A stretch of DNA of 47,298 bases from Oscillospiraceae bacterium (GCA_017535635.1 JAFXTU010000030.1:1-47298), one strand, 5' to 3'. Shown: positions 25,401 to 33,620, counted from the first letter of the stretch. Numbers and translations: made by a program. The notes: generated by a model from the letters alone, not told the origin.

Positions 25401-26479
25401 AGGACAGCCGGGTCTTCCGCCTGCTGGAAACGGGGCAGATCGACTATGTGATCCTCACCGGAAGCGCGGAGAAGGCCTACATCCGGGACTTCATCCGGCT
25501 GAACCGGCGCTGCATCCAGCTGGGGATCCCCTGCCTCACCAGCCTGGACACGGCCCGGGCTCTGGCGGATATCCTGGCCTCCCGCTACACCCTGTTCAAC
25601 ACGGAGCTGGTGGACATCTGCCATCTCAGGAAGCGGCGGCAGACCCTCCGCTTCTCCAAGATGGAGACCTGCGGCAACGACTATATTTTCCTGGAAAACT
25701 TCGACGGGGATATCCCCTGCCCCGAATCTCTCTGCGTCACCTTCTGCGACCGGCACTCCGGCATTGGGGCGGACGGCCTGATTCTCATGGAGCGGAGCAA
25801 CGTGGCGGCGGCGAAGATGCGGATGTTCAACGCCGACGGCAGCGAGGGGGCCATGGCGGGCAACGCCCTGCGGTGCATGGCGAAATACCTCTGCGACCAC
25901 GGCCTGGCCCAGGGGGAGGAGATCCCCATTGAGACGATCGGCGGGGTCCGCCGGGTGCGGGTCTACACCACCGACGGGCTGGTGACCTCCGCCAGCGTGG
26001 ACATGGGAAAGGCCTCCCTGGACATGAGAAAGCACCATTTCACCCTGCCGGGAGAGAGCTTCGTGGACTACCCCGTGACCATCGGAGGCCGGGAGGAGCG
26101 GATCACCTGCGTGGACATGGGGAACCCCCACTGCGTGGTGTTCTGCCGCCGGGTGGACGAGGTGGACATCCGGGAGGTGGGGCCCCTCTTTGAAAACGCG
26201 GAATACTTCCCGGAGCGGATCAACACGGAGTTCATCCGGGTGGTGAACCCCAGGACCATCAAGATGCGGGTCTGGGAGCGGGGCAGCGGGGAGACCATGG
26301 CCTGCGGCACCGGGGCCTGCGCGGCGGTGGCCGCGGCGGTGGCAAACGGCCTCTGCGACACGGACTGCGATATCTCCGTCCGCTGCATGGGGGGCGAGCT
26401 CACCGTCCACTATTCGGAGGAGGGCGTCACGCTCACGGGGGATACCCGGCTCGTCTACACCGGCGAAGCGGAATTCTGA
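22451..26479 (+). CDS. carB: Carbamoyl-phosphate synthase large subunit fused to a DapF-like domain
   Basis: Residues 1 to about 1063 are a full CarB: two ATP-grasp halves (VLVIGSGPIVIGQAAEFDYA and, near 546, VVLGSGPIRIGQGIEFDY) and an MGS-like allosteric domain (about 927-1060). A second domain, 1066-1342, is clearly homologous to diaminopimelate epimerase: METCGNDY, FNADGSE, MGNPHCVV, NTEF and WERGSGETMACGTGAC. The second catalytic Cys is present (1285), but the first is Ala1136 (AMAGNALRC where DapF has MCGNG). Asn, Glu and Arg positions that bind substrate in DapF are kept. So normal two-base epimerisation is not expected; a ligand-sensing role is possible. Standard CarB is about 1070 residues. 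An intact dapF follows 12 nt downstream. Confidence 0.95.
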   Translation: MPLDTSVRKVLVIGSGPIVIGQAAEFDYAGTQACRVLKEAGLQVVLLNSNPATIMTDPAMADAIYLEPLTEETVERIFQKERPDSLLAGLGGQTGLTLAMQLAKSGALEKYGVRLLGTGAEAISRAEDRKLFKEAMQEIGQPVVDSGIAVTEEEALLVAGRIGYPVIVRPAFTLGGGGGGTARNEEELRTIAHTGLEASPITQILIERSIAGWKEIEFETMRDSAGNVIAVCSMENVDPVGIHTGDSVVVAPALTLADKEYQMLRSASLEIISHLGIVGGCNVQLALDPESFEYAVIEVNPRVSRSSALASKATGYPIAKITTKIALGYTLDEITNDITGKTCACFEPALDYVVVKFPKWPFDKFADASRLLGTQMKATGEVMAIAPSFEMALMKAVRGAETGLDTLNRTPEDASPLSERLARADDHRLFTIFEALKAGMDVEEIHALTRIDRFFLYHLKNLADFEGTLSEGLTPEAYEEGKRLGYTDAALLRLSGEKELPCPARELSYRMVDTCAAEFEAETPYFYSTADRFCEARTFPRSGKPVIVVLGSGPIRIGQGIEFDYSSVHCVRTLRELGYEVVIVNNNPETVSTDYDTADRLYFEPLTEEDVMQILAAEKPVGVVVAFGGQTAVRLAKFLDGQGVPILGTSADGIDMAEDRERFDELLERFGIKRPRGKGVKGLEEALAAAEELGYPVLLRPSYVIGGQNMVIAHTEEDVRTYMEVILQGKIENPVLVDQYLMGTELEVDVISDGKDVLIPGVMQHIERSGIHSGDSIAVYPPFSIGDKMLQTIVDCSEKLALALGTRGLINIQYLIYHGELYVIELNPRASRTVPYISKVTGVPMVDLAARVMVGQSLLSQGYGTGLYRRPPYVAVKVPVFSFEKLADANAALSPEMKSTGEVLGVGKNLREALFKGLISAGYHVEKHTHGGVLISVNRRDQPEIVDVARRLDELGFRLHATEGTAQEIARLGADVEIVGKLGKDSRVFRLLETGQIDYVILTGSAEKAYIRDFIRLNRRCIQLGIPCLTSLDTARALADILASRYTLFNTELVDICHLRKRRQTLRFSKMETCGNDYIFLENFDGDIPCPESLCVTFCDRHSGIGADGLILMERSNVAAAKMRMFNADGSEGAMAGNALRCMAKYLCDHGLAQGEEIPIETIGGVRRVRVYTTDGLVTSASVDMGKASLDMRKHHFTLPGESFVDYPVTIGGREERITCVDMGNPHCVVFCRRVDEVDIREVGPLFENAEYFPERINTEFIRVVNPRTIKMRVWERGSGETMACGTGACAAVAAAVANGLCDTDCDISVRCMGGELTVHYSEEGVTLTGDTRLVYTGEAEF

Positions 26480-26491
26480 GGAGGGAAAAAG

Positions 26492-27283
26492 ATGCGATTT
26501 ACGAAAATGCAGGGGCTGGGAAACGATTACCTCTACGTCTACGGCGTCCCGGAGGACCCCGGTCCCCTCTCTATCAGGCTTTCGGACCGGCACTTCGGCC
26601 CCGGCGCCGACGGGATGATCTGGATCTCCCCCTCCGAAGTCGCGGACTTCCGGATGCGCATCTTCAACGCCGACGGCAGCGAAGCCAAAATGTGCGGCAA
26701 CGGGATCCGCTGCGTAGGGAAATACGTCTTTGAGAAGGGCTATACGGCGAAAACCCTTCTTCGGATCGAGACCCTCTCCGGCATCCGGGAGCTGACGCTC
26801 CATGTGGTCGAAGGGAAGGTCAGCTCGGTCACGGTGGATATGGGGACCGTCCTGGTCTCCCCGGAGAAACGGCTGTCTCCGGAGGGGCAGGCGCTCGTCT
26901 GCACCCCCGTCAGCGTAGGGAATCCCCACGCGGTGATCTTCACGGAGGACGCGGAGGCCGTGGCTCTTACCGAGCTGGGCCCCGCGATCGAGCACCATCC
27001 CGACTTTCCCGGGGGCGTGAACGTGGAGTTCGTGCAGCCCCTGGGGAAAAACCAGCTGCGGATGCGGGTCTGGGAGCGGGGCAGCGGCGTGACCCTGGCC
27101 TGCGGGACCGGGGCCTGCGCCAGCGCGGCGGCCGCCGCCGCCCGGGGGCTGTGTCCCTACGGGGAGGAGATCCGGATGGTGCTGGACGGGGGCGAGCTCA
27201 CCGTTCGGGTCGCGCCCGACGGAAAAGTGAAGATGACCGGGCCCTGCGAATTTGTCTATGAGGGGGATACCACCATATGCTGA
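26492..27283 (+). CDS. dapF: Diaminopimelate epimerase
   Basis: Interconverts LL- and meso-diaminopimelate, the latter used for lysine and peptidoglycan. The 263 residues have KMQGLGNDYLYV, FNADGSEAKMCGNGIRC with catalytic Cys68, SVGNPHAVIF, VNVEF and WERGSGVTLACGTGAC with Cys204, so both acid/base cysteines are present. GAGGAGG precedes the ATG. It overlaps dapL by 7 bp. Its sequence aligns along its length with the degenerate domain at the end of the preceding CarB, so the two arose by duplication or one was captured from the other's family. Confidence 0.95.
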   Translation: MRFTKMQGLGNDYLYVYGVPEDPGPLSIRLSDRHFGPGADGMIWISPSEVADFRMRIFNADGSEAKMCGNGIRCVGKYVFEKGYTAKTLLRIETLSGIRELTLHVVEGKVSSVTVDMGTVLVSPEKRLSPEGQALVCTPVSVGNPHAVIFTEDAEAVALTELGPAIEHHPDFPGGVNVEFVQPLGKNQLRMRVWERGSGVTLACGTGACASAAAAAARGLCPYGEEIRMVLDGGELTVRVAPDGKVKMTGPCEFVYEGDTTIC

Positions 27284-28461
27284 CGCCGAATGCACACTAC
27301 GGGGAGCTGAAGGACTCCTATCTTTTCGCCCGCATCGCTGAGAAAAACCAGGCCTACAGTCTGGAGCACCCCGGGGTAAAGCTCCTGCGCATGGGGATCG
27401 GGGACGTGTCCCAGCCCCTCTGCCCCGCCGTGATTAGGGCCCTCCACGAGGCCGTGGAGGACCAGGCAAAAAAGGAGAGCTTTCACGGCTATCTGCCGGA
27501 GTGCGGCGCTCCCTTCCTGCGGGAGGCCATCGCCGCATATTACGGACAGAGGGGAGTCACTCTCTCCCCCCAGGAGGTCTTCGTCTCCTCCGGGGCCAGC
27601 GACGAGCTGGGGCACATTCTGGACCTCTTTGACAGCGGAAACGCCGCCCTGATCCCGGAGCCCGCCTACCCCGCCTATGTGGACGCCAGTGTCCTGGCCG
27701 GGCGGAGGATCGTCCACCTTCCCACGGACGCGGAGCACGGCTTTCTCCCGGACCCGGCGGGGGCGGGGGACGCCGACCTCATCTATCTCTGCTCCCCCAA
27801 CAACCCCACCGGCGCGGTGCTGCCCAGAGAACTCCTGCGCGCCTGGGTGGACTGGGCAAATCAGCGCGGCGCGGTGATCCTCTTCGACGCCGCCTATGAG
27901 GCCTTCATCTCCGACCCGGGGCTGCCCCACAGCATCTTTGAGATCGAAGGGGCCAGGACCTGCGCCATTGAGATCTGCTCTCTGTCCAAGACGGCGGGCT
28001 TTACCGGCACGCGCCTGGGCTACACGGTGATCCCGTCCCAGCTGGAGCGGAAGGGCATGAACCTGCGGGAGATGTGGGTCCGGAATCGGACCACGAAAAG
28101 TAACGGCGTGTCCTACATCCTCCAGAAGGGCGGCGCGGCCGTCTTTACGCCGGAGGGGCAGCGGCAGGTGCAGGAGACCTTGAAAATCTACAAAAACAAC
28201 GCAAAAACCATGGCGGACACTCTCGACCGGCTGGGAATATGGTATACTGGGGGAAAGAACGCCCCTTACATCTGGATGCGCTGCCCCGAACCCTTTTCCA
28301 GCTGGGAGTTTTTCGACCACCTGCTCCGGGAAGTCCAGGTGATCGGGACGCCGGGGGAGGGCTTCGGCGAGAGCGGCGAGGGCTATTTCCGCTTTTCGGC
28401 CTTCGGGGATCCGGCGGATACCCGGGAGGCCATGGACCGTCTGGCGGTCCTGCTGAAATAA
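27277..28461 (+). CDS. dapL: LL-diaminopimelate aminotransferase
   Basis: PLP enzyme that makes LL-diaminopimelate directly from tetrahydrodipicolinate and glutamate, bypassing the succinylase/acetylase steps. The 394 residues show GIGDVSQPL, SFHGYLPECGAP, SSGASDELGHI, LCSPNNPTGAVLP, DAAYEAFI, and the PLP lysine Lys238 in CSLSKTAGFTGTRLGY; FRFSAFG near the end supplies the carboxylate Arg. Lysine synthesis here therefore links dapA, dapL and dapF. It overlaps dapF by 7 bp (ATGCTGA) and lies 18 bp before glmS. Confidence 0.94.
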   Translation: MLTPNAHYGELKDSYLFARIAEKNQAYSLEHPGVKLLRMGIGDVSQPLCPAVIRALHEAVEDQAKKESFHGYLPECGAPFLREAIAAYYGQRGVTLSPQEVFVSSGASDELGHILDLFDSGNAALIPEPAYPAYVDASVLAGRRIVHLPTDAEHGFLPDPAGAGDADLIYLCSPNNPTGAVLPRELLRAWVDWANQRGAVILFDAAYEAFISDPGLPHSIFEIEGARTCAIEICSLSKTAGFTGTRLGYTVIPSQLERKGMNLREMWVRNRTTKSNGVSYILQKGGAAVFTPEGQRQVQETLKIYKNNAKTMADTLDRLGIWYTGGKNAPYIWMRCPEPFSSWEFFDHLLREVQVIGTPGEGFGESGEGYFRFSAFGDPADTREAMDRLAVLLK

Positions 28462-28479
28462 TATCTGGAGGAAGAAGCT

Positions 28480-30306
28480 ATGTGTGGGATCGTCGGATTC
28501 ACGGGGGCCCAGGAGGCGGCGCCCCTGCTGCTGGAGGGCCTGAAGCGCCTGGAGTACCGGGGTTATGACTCCGCCGGGATCGCCGTCATGGGCAAGGACG
28601 GAATTCAGGTGGAGAAGGTCAGCGGCAAGGTGGAAAAGCTCTGTGAGCGGACGAAGGACGGCGCTCTGGTCCCCGGAAAGACCGGCATCGGGCACACCCG
28701 CTGGGCCACCCACGGGGCCCCCACCGAGCCCAACGCCCACCCCCACCTCTCCAACGACGGGCGCTGGGCCGTGGTTCACAACGGCATCATTGAAAACTAC
28801 GCCACCCTCCGGGAGGAGCTGACGGCCAAGGGCTACGTTTTCCTCAGCGAGACGGACACGGAGGTCATCGTCCACCTGCTGGAATACTACGACAACGGCG
28901 ACCTGAAGACCACGGTGATGAAGGCGGTGGCCCGGCTGGAGGGCTCCTATGCCCTGGGCGTCCTCTGCGCCGACCAGCCGGACCGGCTCTTCGCCGTCCG
29001 GGAAGCCAGTCCCCTGATCCTGGGGGTGGGCGTCGGGGAAAACTACTTCGCCTCCGACGTGACGGCCCTGGTCTCCTACACAAAAAACGCCGTCTACCTG
29101 GACGACGGCGACTTCGCGGAGCTGAGCCCCCGGGGCATCACGGTCTACGACTGCTCCGGCCAGCGGATCGAGAAGCCCGTGAGCCGGATCACCTGGAACG
29201 TGGAGGCCGCCGAGAAGGGCGGCTACGAGCACTTCATGCTCAAGGAGATCATGGAGCAGCCCGCCGCTGTCCGGGCCGCCATCGCCCCCCGGGTGAAGGA
29301 CGGGGAGATCCGCCTGGAGGAGTTCGATCCCAGCGAGGAGGAGCTGCGGGGCATAAGCAAGCTGGTCATCACCGCCTGCGGCAGCGCCTACTACGCCGGC
29401 TGCGCCGCGAAGTACGCCCTGGAGTCCCTCTGCCGCATCCCCACGGAGGCGGTCCTCGCCAGCGAGCTTCGGTACTCCGACCCTCTCATCGACGAACACA
29501 CCCTCCTCATCGTCATCAGCCAGTCCGGCGAGACGGCGGACACCATCGCCGCCCTGAAGGAGTGCCGGAGCCGGGGAGCCAAGGTCCTCGCCATCGTGAA
29601 CGTGGTGGGGAGCACCATCGCCAAGCTGGCGGACTGGACCCTCTACACCTGGGCGGGGCCGGAGATCGCCGTGGCCACCACCAAGGGCTACACCACCCAG
29701 CTCACGGTGCTCTTTCTCCTGGCGGTGTTCATGGGGAGGCGGCTGGGAAGGGTGGACGAGGAGCAGTACCCCGGCCTCCTCTACGACATCCTCCGTCTGC
29801 CCCGGCTGATCCAGAACGCCATCGACCTGAACCACGGCATCCCCGCTCTGGCGAAAAAGTACCACAGCGCCGCCTCCCTTTTCTTCATCGGACGCAACAC
29901 CGACTGGGCCTCGGCCCTGGAGGGGGCGCTGAAGATGAAGGAGATCTCCTACATCCACGCGGAGAGCTACGCCGCCGGGGAGCTGAAGCACGGCACCATC
30001 GCCCTCATCGAGGAGGGGACGCCGGTCATCGCCGTCTGCTGCAACGAGGCGCTGGAGGACAAGACCATCAGCAACATCGTGGAGGTCAAGGCCAGAGGGG
30101 CCAGGGTGCTGGCGGTGGCCTTCCGGGGAGACCGGAAGATCGTCTCCCAGGCCAACGACATCATCTATATTCCCCGAATCCACACCCTCTTCACCCCGGT
30201 CCTGGCGGTGCTCCCCATGCAGCTGCTGGCCTATTACGTGGCGAAGGAAAACGGCTGCGACATCGACAAGCCGAAAAACCTAGCCAAATCCGTGACTGTG
30301 GAGTGA
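28480..30306 (+). CDS. glmS: Glutamine-fructose-6-phosphate aminotransferase
   Basis: Makes glucosamine-6-phosphate, the entry to cell-wall amino sugars, using glutamine nitrogen. The 608 residues begin MCGIVGF with the catalytic Cys2; RLEYRGYDSAG, HTRWATHG and HNGIIENY belong to the amidotransferase domain, and two SIS domains follow (TACGSAYYAG, SQSGETADT, EGALKMKEISYIHAE), ending LAKSVTVE as usual. GGAGG lies 8 nt before the ATG. The gap to dapL is only 18 bp, so there is no room for a glmS ribozyme. It is the last gene of the long plus-strand operon. Confidence 0.97.
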   Translation: MCGIVGFTGAQEAAPLLLEGLKRLEYRGYDSAGIAVMGKDGIQVEKVSGKVEKLCERTKDGALVPGKTGIGHTRWATHGAPTEPNAHPHLSNDGRWAVVHNGIIENYATLREELTAKGYVFLSETDTEVIVHLLEYYDNGDLKTTVMKAVARLEGSYALGVLCADQPDRLFAVREASPLILGVGVGENYFASDVTALVSYTKNAVYLDDGDFAELSPRGITVYDCSGQRIEKPVSRITWNVEAAEKGGYEHFMLKEIMEQPAAVRAAIAPRVKDGEIRLEEFDPSEEELRGISKLVITACGSAYYAGCAAKYALESLCRIPTEAVLASELRYSDPLIDEHTLLIVISQSGETADTIAALKECRSRGAKVLAIVNVVGSTIAKLADWTLYTWAGPEIAVATTKGYTTQLTVLFLLAVFMGRRLGRVDEEQYPGLLYDILRLPRLIQNAIDLNHGIPALAKKYHSAASLFFIGRNTDWASALEGALKMKEISYIHAESYAAGELKHGTIALIEEGTPVIAVCCNEALEDKTISNIVEVKARGARVLAVAFRGDRKIVSQANDIIYIPRIHTLFTPVLAVLPMQLLAYYVAKENGCDIDKPKNLAKSVTVE

Positions 30307-30332
30307 GGGGCGAAGCGGAAAGCGGGTTTGCT

Positions 30333-30361
30333 TGTAATGCTCCGTGATCTGTGGTAGACTA
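30333..30361 (+). promoter_or_regulatory. Weak putative promoter of the DUF1902 gene
   Basis: TTGTAA and TAGACT with 17-bp spacing, each a 4 of 6 match to the consensus, end about 30 bp before the small gene. It follows the glmS stop without a visible terminator. Confidence 0.4.
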
Positions 30362-30391
30362 GGGCTATCCACTGGAAAGGGGTTGACAAGC

Positions 30392-30562
30392 ATGGAGTAT
30401 TCCGTCCGTTTGGACTGGGACGCGGAAGCTGCTGTGTGGATCGCCACCAGCGAGGACATTCCCGGCCTGGTCCTGGAATCCGGGTCCATCGACGCTCTCA
30501 TTGAGAGAGTCCGTTACGCTGCGCCGGAGCTGATCGAGCTGAATAAACAGACTTCATTCTGA
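30392..30562 (+). CDS. DUF1902 family small protein
   Basis: A 56-residue protein with the DUF1902/HicB-like pattern: VRLDWDAEAAVWIATSEDIP, GLVLESGSIDALIERVR and PELIELN. The fold resembles the partial RNase H-like antitoxin HicB, but no HicA toxin gene or DNA-binding tail is present beside it, so a toxin-antitoxin role is not supported. AAAGGGG precedes the ATG at 30392; longer in-frame starts lack an RBS. A hairpin follows it. Confidence 0.75.
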   Translation: MEYSVRLDWDAEAAVWIATSEDIPGLVLESGSIDALIERVRYAAPELIELNKQTSF

Positions 30563-30601
30563 AGCAAAGCGGCATCCCCTATCGTTTCCCCTGATCTTCT
30601 T

Positions 30602-30622
30602 CCCCGCCGGTCTCCGGCGGGG
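30602..30622 (+). terminator. Hairpin after the DUF1902 gene
   Basis: CCCCGCCGG, loop TCT, CCGGCGGGG is a perfect 9-bp stem, 39 nt after the stop, followed by ATTTCG. A second GC segment and a run of six T occurs at about 30676-30682. The rest of 30563-30768 shows no other feature I can support. Confidence 0.55.
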
Positions 30623-30768
30623 ATTTCGCTATCCGGCGGTCCCGGCAAGCGAGGGCCGGAAGCGAGGCCACCGCGGTTTTTTCTGAAAATCCAAAGACTT
30701 TTCCAGCCTTTTCCCTCTTTTTCGCGTCTATCCAGTGTGGCCACAAAAAATGGAAGGCAGGTGCGGAT

Positions 30769-33363
30769 ATGGCGGACTCCTCCCAGCTCAGCGATAAGAC
30801 CCTGGTGGAGAAAACGCTGCTGGGCGACAACCGCTCCTTTGAGGAGCTGGTGCTGCGGCACGAGCAGGCGGTGAAGGCGGCGGCACTGCGCATCACCCGG
30901 AATCCCTATTCCGCGGAGGATGCGGCCCAGGATGCCTTTGTGACGGCCTGGATGAAGCTTTCCACCCTCCGGGAGCCGGAGAAGTTCCGCCCCTGGGTGC
31001 TGAAGATCGCCAGAAACCGGGCCAGGACCCTCCTGCTGCGCTACGAGGACGCCCTGAGCGCCCTATCCCCAGACCTGGCGGAGGCCAGGGAACACGCGGG
31101 GGACGAGGACCCGGCCCTCTCTGCCATCCTCACGGCGGAGACGGAGGCGGAGCTGCACGCGGCGGTGGACGCCCTCAGCGCCTCCCTCCGGGAAACGGTC
31201 CGTCTGCACTACTTCCGGGGCTTCTCCGTGAAGGAGATCGCCGAAAAGCTCAGCGTCCCGGCGGGGACGGTGCGCTGGCGGCTCACGGAGGGGCGAAGAC
31301 AACTGCGGAAAGGATTTGGGATCGTGGAAAAGAACTATCAGGAAAACGAGCCCCTGGTCTCCCGCGTCCGGCGGCAGGTGGAGGAGCTGAAGCTCTGGCG
31401 CCTGAAAAACGACAAAACCGGCTTCATGCGGGAATACCGGGAGGTATTGAACGACGTAGAGAACCTTGAAGAATCCGAGGAGAAGCAGAGCCTGCTGGCG
31501 GAGGTTTTGCTCCGGGGGGCCTGGTGGCTCCCCGGGACGCCGAAGGACGCGCTGCGCTCGAGGATCAAGGCGGCGGCCCTGGCGGGACACAACGACGATG
31601 TGCTGTCCACCGTGGCCTATGAGGAATCGCAAAAGCTGCGGGGTGAGGAGCGGATCCGCTTCCTCCGGGAGGAGCAGATCCCCAAATATGAAAACGCCGG
31701 CTTCCCGCAGACCCTGGGCGCTCTCTGGTTCAGTCTGGGGATCGATCTGGCCCAGGCGGGGAGACCGGAGGAGGCCGACGCCGCCTTTGAAAAGGTGCTC
31801 CGGATCCAGAAGACCACGGACTATCTCTATGCCGCCGCTCTCGCCGCCCGCGTGGTGGAAAAGAAAATGGCGGCGGTGGAGACGAAGGATCCGGAACGAG
31901 CCTATCTCTGCGCCAGGGGTGAAGTCCTGAGGAAGATCGACGGCAAGTGGTATTCCTGGCTGCGGAACGGCTACGGGCGGGGCGGATACGGGACCGCTGG
32001 CACCGAAGCCGCCATTCTGTACTACGCTTCCCTTTGCGACGGGCTGGTGTTCGACCCGGCGTTGGACCCCGGAGAGAGTGTCAGCTCCGCCGACGGGGAG
32101 ATCACCCTCTCCTGCCGCCGGGCGGAGGGGAGCATCGTCACACCCACGGGGGTCTATGAAAACTGCCTTATTTACGAGCTCCGGGGCAGTGGAAAACGGC
32201 AGATCAACCTGGAGACCGCTCTGGCCCCCGGTGTGGGGATCGTCCGGCAGGTAAACTGGGAATCCCAGGCGGAGTTCCTGCTCACCTTCGCGGCCATTCT
32301 GGGCGGCGAAGGGTACTTCCCTCTCCATGTGGGAAATCGCTGGGAGTACCACGCGGAAAGCCTGCGACCCGGGACCCGCTGCCGGGACGAGCAGTATCTG
32401 GAGGTGATCGACCTCTCGGAACATCAGGCGGTCCTGAGCCGGGGCTGCTTCTGCGTCATGGACTACGACCTGCGGTATTGGTGGGGGAACATCCTGGCCG
32501 CCCGCCGGGGCTACTACGACCAGCTCAAAGGGCAGCTTACGGACGTGGAGCCCTATTTCCAGGCGGCGGAACGGCTGGCAGAGACGCCCCGGGAGAAGGT
32601 GCATACCCGGGTCGCCCATGAGGTGATGCGCCGTATCTTCGCCACCGCGCCGGAGACGAACCCGGATTACACGGAATACGGGCGCTGGAATTTCTTCGGT
32701 ATCCTGCCCTTGGAACGGCAGGACGGGCAGACCCTGGTGTCCACGCACGAGGACGTCTTCCTCACCTCCAGCTTCGAGTGGAAGCAGTGGGGCGGCGGCT
32801 GGGAAATGTACGCCGTGGGCTGCAATTTCCTCTATGAGATGATGGAGAACGCGGGGGGCTGTCTCTGGAGCGACGCCTGGATCCCCGGCCATTCGGAAGA
32901 TCTGAAAAAGATGGACCCCGAGGCGGGCACGCCGGTGGAAAGCCATCTCACCGTGGGCAAGGCAGAGGAAAGGGTCAGCACTCCCGCCGGGGACTTTGAA
33001 CGCTGCCGCCATATCATGGCGGAGGTGAAATGCTCCTTCGGCTATTTCAGCGGGCATCTGGAATTCTGGTACGCCCCCGGGATGGGGCCGGTGAAGTTCC
33101 TGCGGACCGTCACGGAGGACGGGGAGCCCAAGGCCGCGGTGTGGCTCCTGACGGAGTTCCGGGGCAGGGGCGCGGGATACTTCCCCGTGGAGGACGGGCT
33201 CTTCCGCCGCTATGAGGCCCAGGGCCTGGGGAGAGGCTACCACGGCAGCGTGGAGTATACCTATGTGGTGGACGCCGACGGCGCCTCCATTTATAAAAAC
33301 GCCCTGGGCACCCAGGACCGGGCGGACTATGAACGGATGCAGACGGAAAAGAGCACGAAATAG
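30769..33363 (+). CDS. ECF sigma factor with a very long C-terminal extension
   Basis: Residues 1-185 are a sigma-70 family ECF factor: region 2 (FEELVLRHEQAV, AEDAAQDAFVTAWMKL, FRPWVLKIARNRA) and region 4 (LRETVRLHYFRGFSVKEIAEKL, helix-turn-helix). The other roughly 680 residues have no membrane segment: first a helical TPR-like part (to about 370), then beta-rich sequence with repeated motifs. TPTGVYENC with LAPGVGIV occurs at about 455-490, YFPLHVGNRWEYH at about 522, TPAGDFERC with YAPGMGPVKF at about 736-770, and YFPVEDGLFRRYE at about 804. Such motifs are familiar from secreted or lipoprotein beta domains. No anti-sigma gene adjoins it. The extension probably controls sigma activity; the ligand is unknown. 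Confidence 0.8.
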   Translation: MADSSQLSDKTLVEKTLLGDNRSFEELVLRHEQAVKAAALRITRNPYSAEDAAQDAFVTAWMKLSTLREPEKFRPWVLKIARNRARTLLLRYEDALSALSPDLAEAREHAGDEDPALSAILTAETEAELHAAVDALSASLRETVRLHYFRGFSVKEIAEKLSVPAGTVRWRLTEGRRQLRKGFGIVEKNYQENEPLVSRVRRQVEELKLWRLKNDKTGFMREYREVLNDVENLEESEEKQSLLAEVLLRGAWWLPGTPKDALRSRIKAAALAGHNDDVLSTVAYEESQKLRGEERIRFLREEQIPKYENAGFPQTLGALWFSLGIDLAQAGRPEEADAAFEKVLRIQKTTDYLYAAALAARVVEKKMAAVETKDPERAYLCARGEVLRKIDGKWYSWLRNGYGRGGYGTAGTEAAILYYASLCDGLVFDPALDPGESVSSADGEITLSCRRAEGSIVTPTGVYENCLIYELRGSGKRQINLETALAPGVGIVRQVNWESQAEFLLTFAAILGGEGYFPLHVGNRWEYHAESLRPGTRCRDEQYLEVIDLSEHQAVLSRGCFCVMDYDLRYWWGNILAARRGYYDQLKGQLTDVEPYFQAAERLAETPREKVHTRVAHEVMRRIFATAPETNPDYTEYGRWNFFGILPLERQDGQTLVSTHEDVFLTSSFEWKQWGGGWEMYAVGCNFLYEMMENAGGCLWSDAWIPGHSEDLKKMDPEAGTPVESHLTVGKAEERVSTPAGDFERCRHIMAEVKCSFGYFSGHLEFWYAPGMGPVKFLRTVTEDGEPKAAVWLLTEFRGRGAGYFPVEDGLFRRYEAQGLGRGYHGSVEYTYVVDADGASIYKNALGTQDRADYERMQTEKSTK

Positions 33364-33551
33364 GAGCGGCAAACCCATTTTTGCACGTCGGTCAAAGCCT
33401 TTTGCGATGATTCCAAGAGCACCACGGTATAAACTAATTTCTGGAGAAAAAAGAATACAGGGATTGCCCAAAAGTGGTTATATGGAGTTGCAAGCCACCT
33501 TCAACCAAAGGATGTTAAGCTGTATTTATTGCGGATTATACTACAGGTATA
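33364..33551. other. Gene-free lower-GC segment before the ABC transporter module
   Basis: No supportable gene. Base composition drops here compared with the GC-rich genes on the left and stays lower through the ABC transporter genes, suggesting the left edge of an acquired segment. I see no direct repeats or integrase marking a junction. Confidence 0.4.
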
Positions 33552-33580
33552 TTTACAGGCTCTAGCACCGGTGATATAGT
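33552..33580 (+). promoter_or_regulatory. Promoter of the leader peptide and ABC exporter operon
   Basis: TTTACA (33552-33557) and TATAGT (33575-33580) with exactly 17-bp spacing, each a 5 of 6 match to the sigma-A consensus. Transcription would start near 33587 and give a leader of about 330 nt before the regulator gene. Confidence 0.7.
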
Positions 33581-33620
33581 ATCGCCATTATTCAGGGCTA
33601 TGCCCGGAAAGGAGAGGGAC

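Noticed and set aside
25661..26479. Separate internal start giving a free DapF-like protein from the end of carB
   Set aside because: The ATG at 25661 has no Shine-Dalgarno sequence and no stop separates it from CarB, so a fusion is the simpler reading; internal initiation cannot be fully excluded.
28462..28479. Possible glmS ribozyme before glmS
   Set aside because: Only 18 bp separate dapL and glmS, far too short for the ribozyme.
30392..30562. HicAB toxin-antitoxin system
   Set aside because: The protein is HicB-like only in its small DUF1902 fold; there is no HicA gene beside it.
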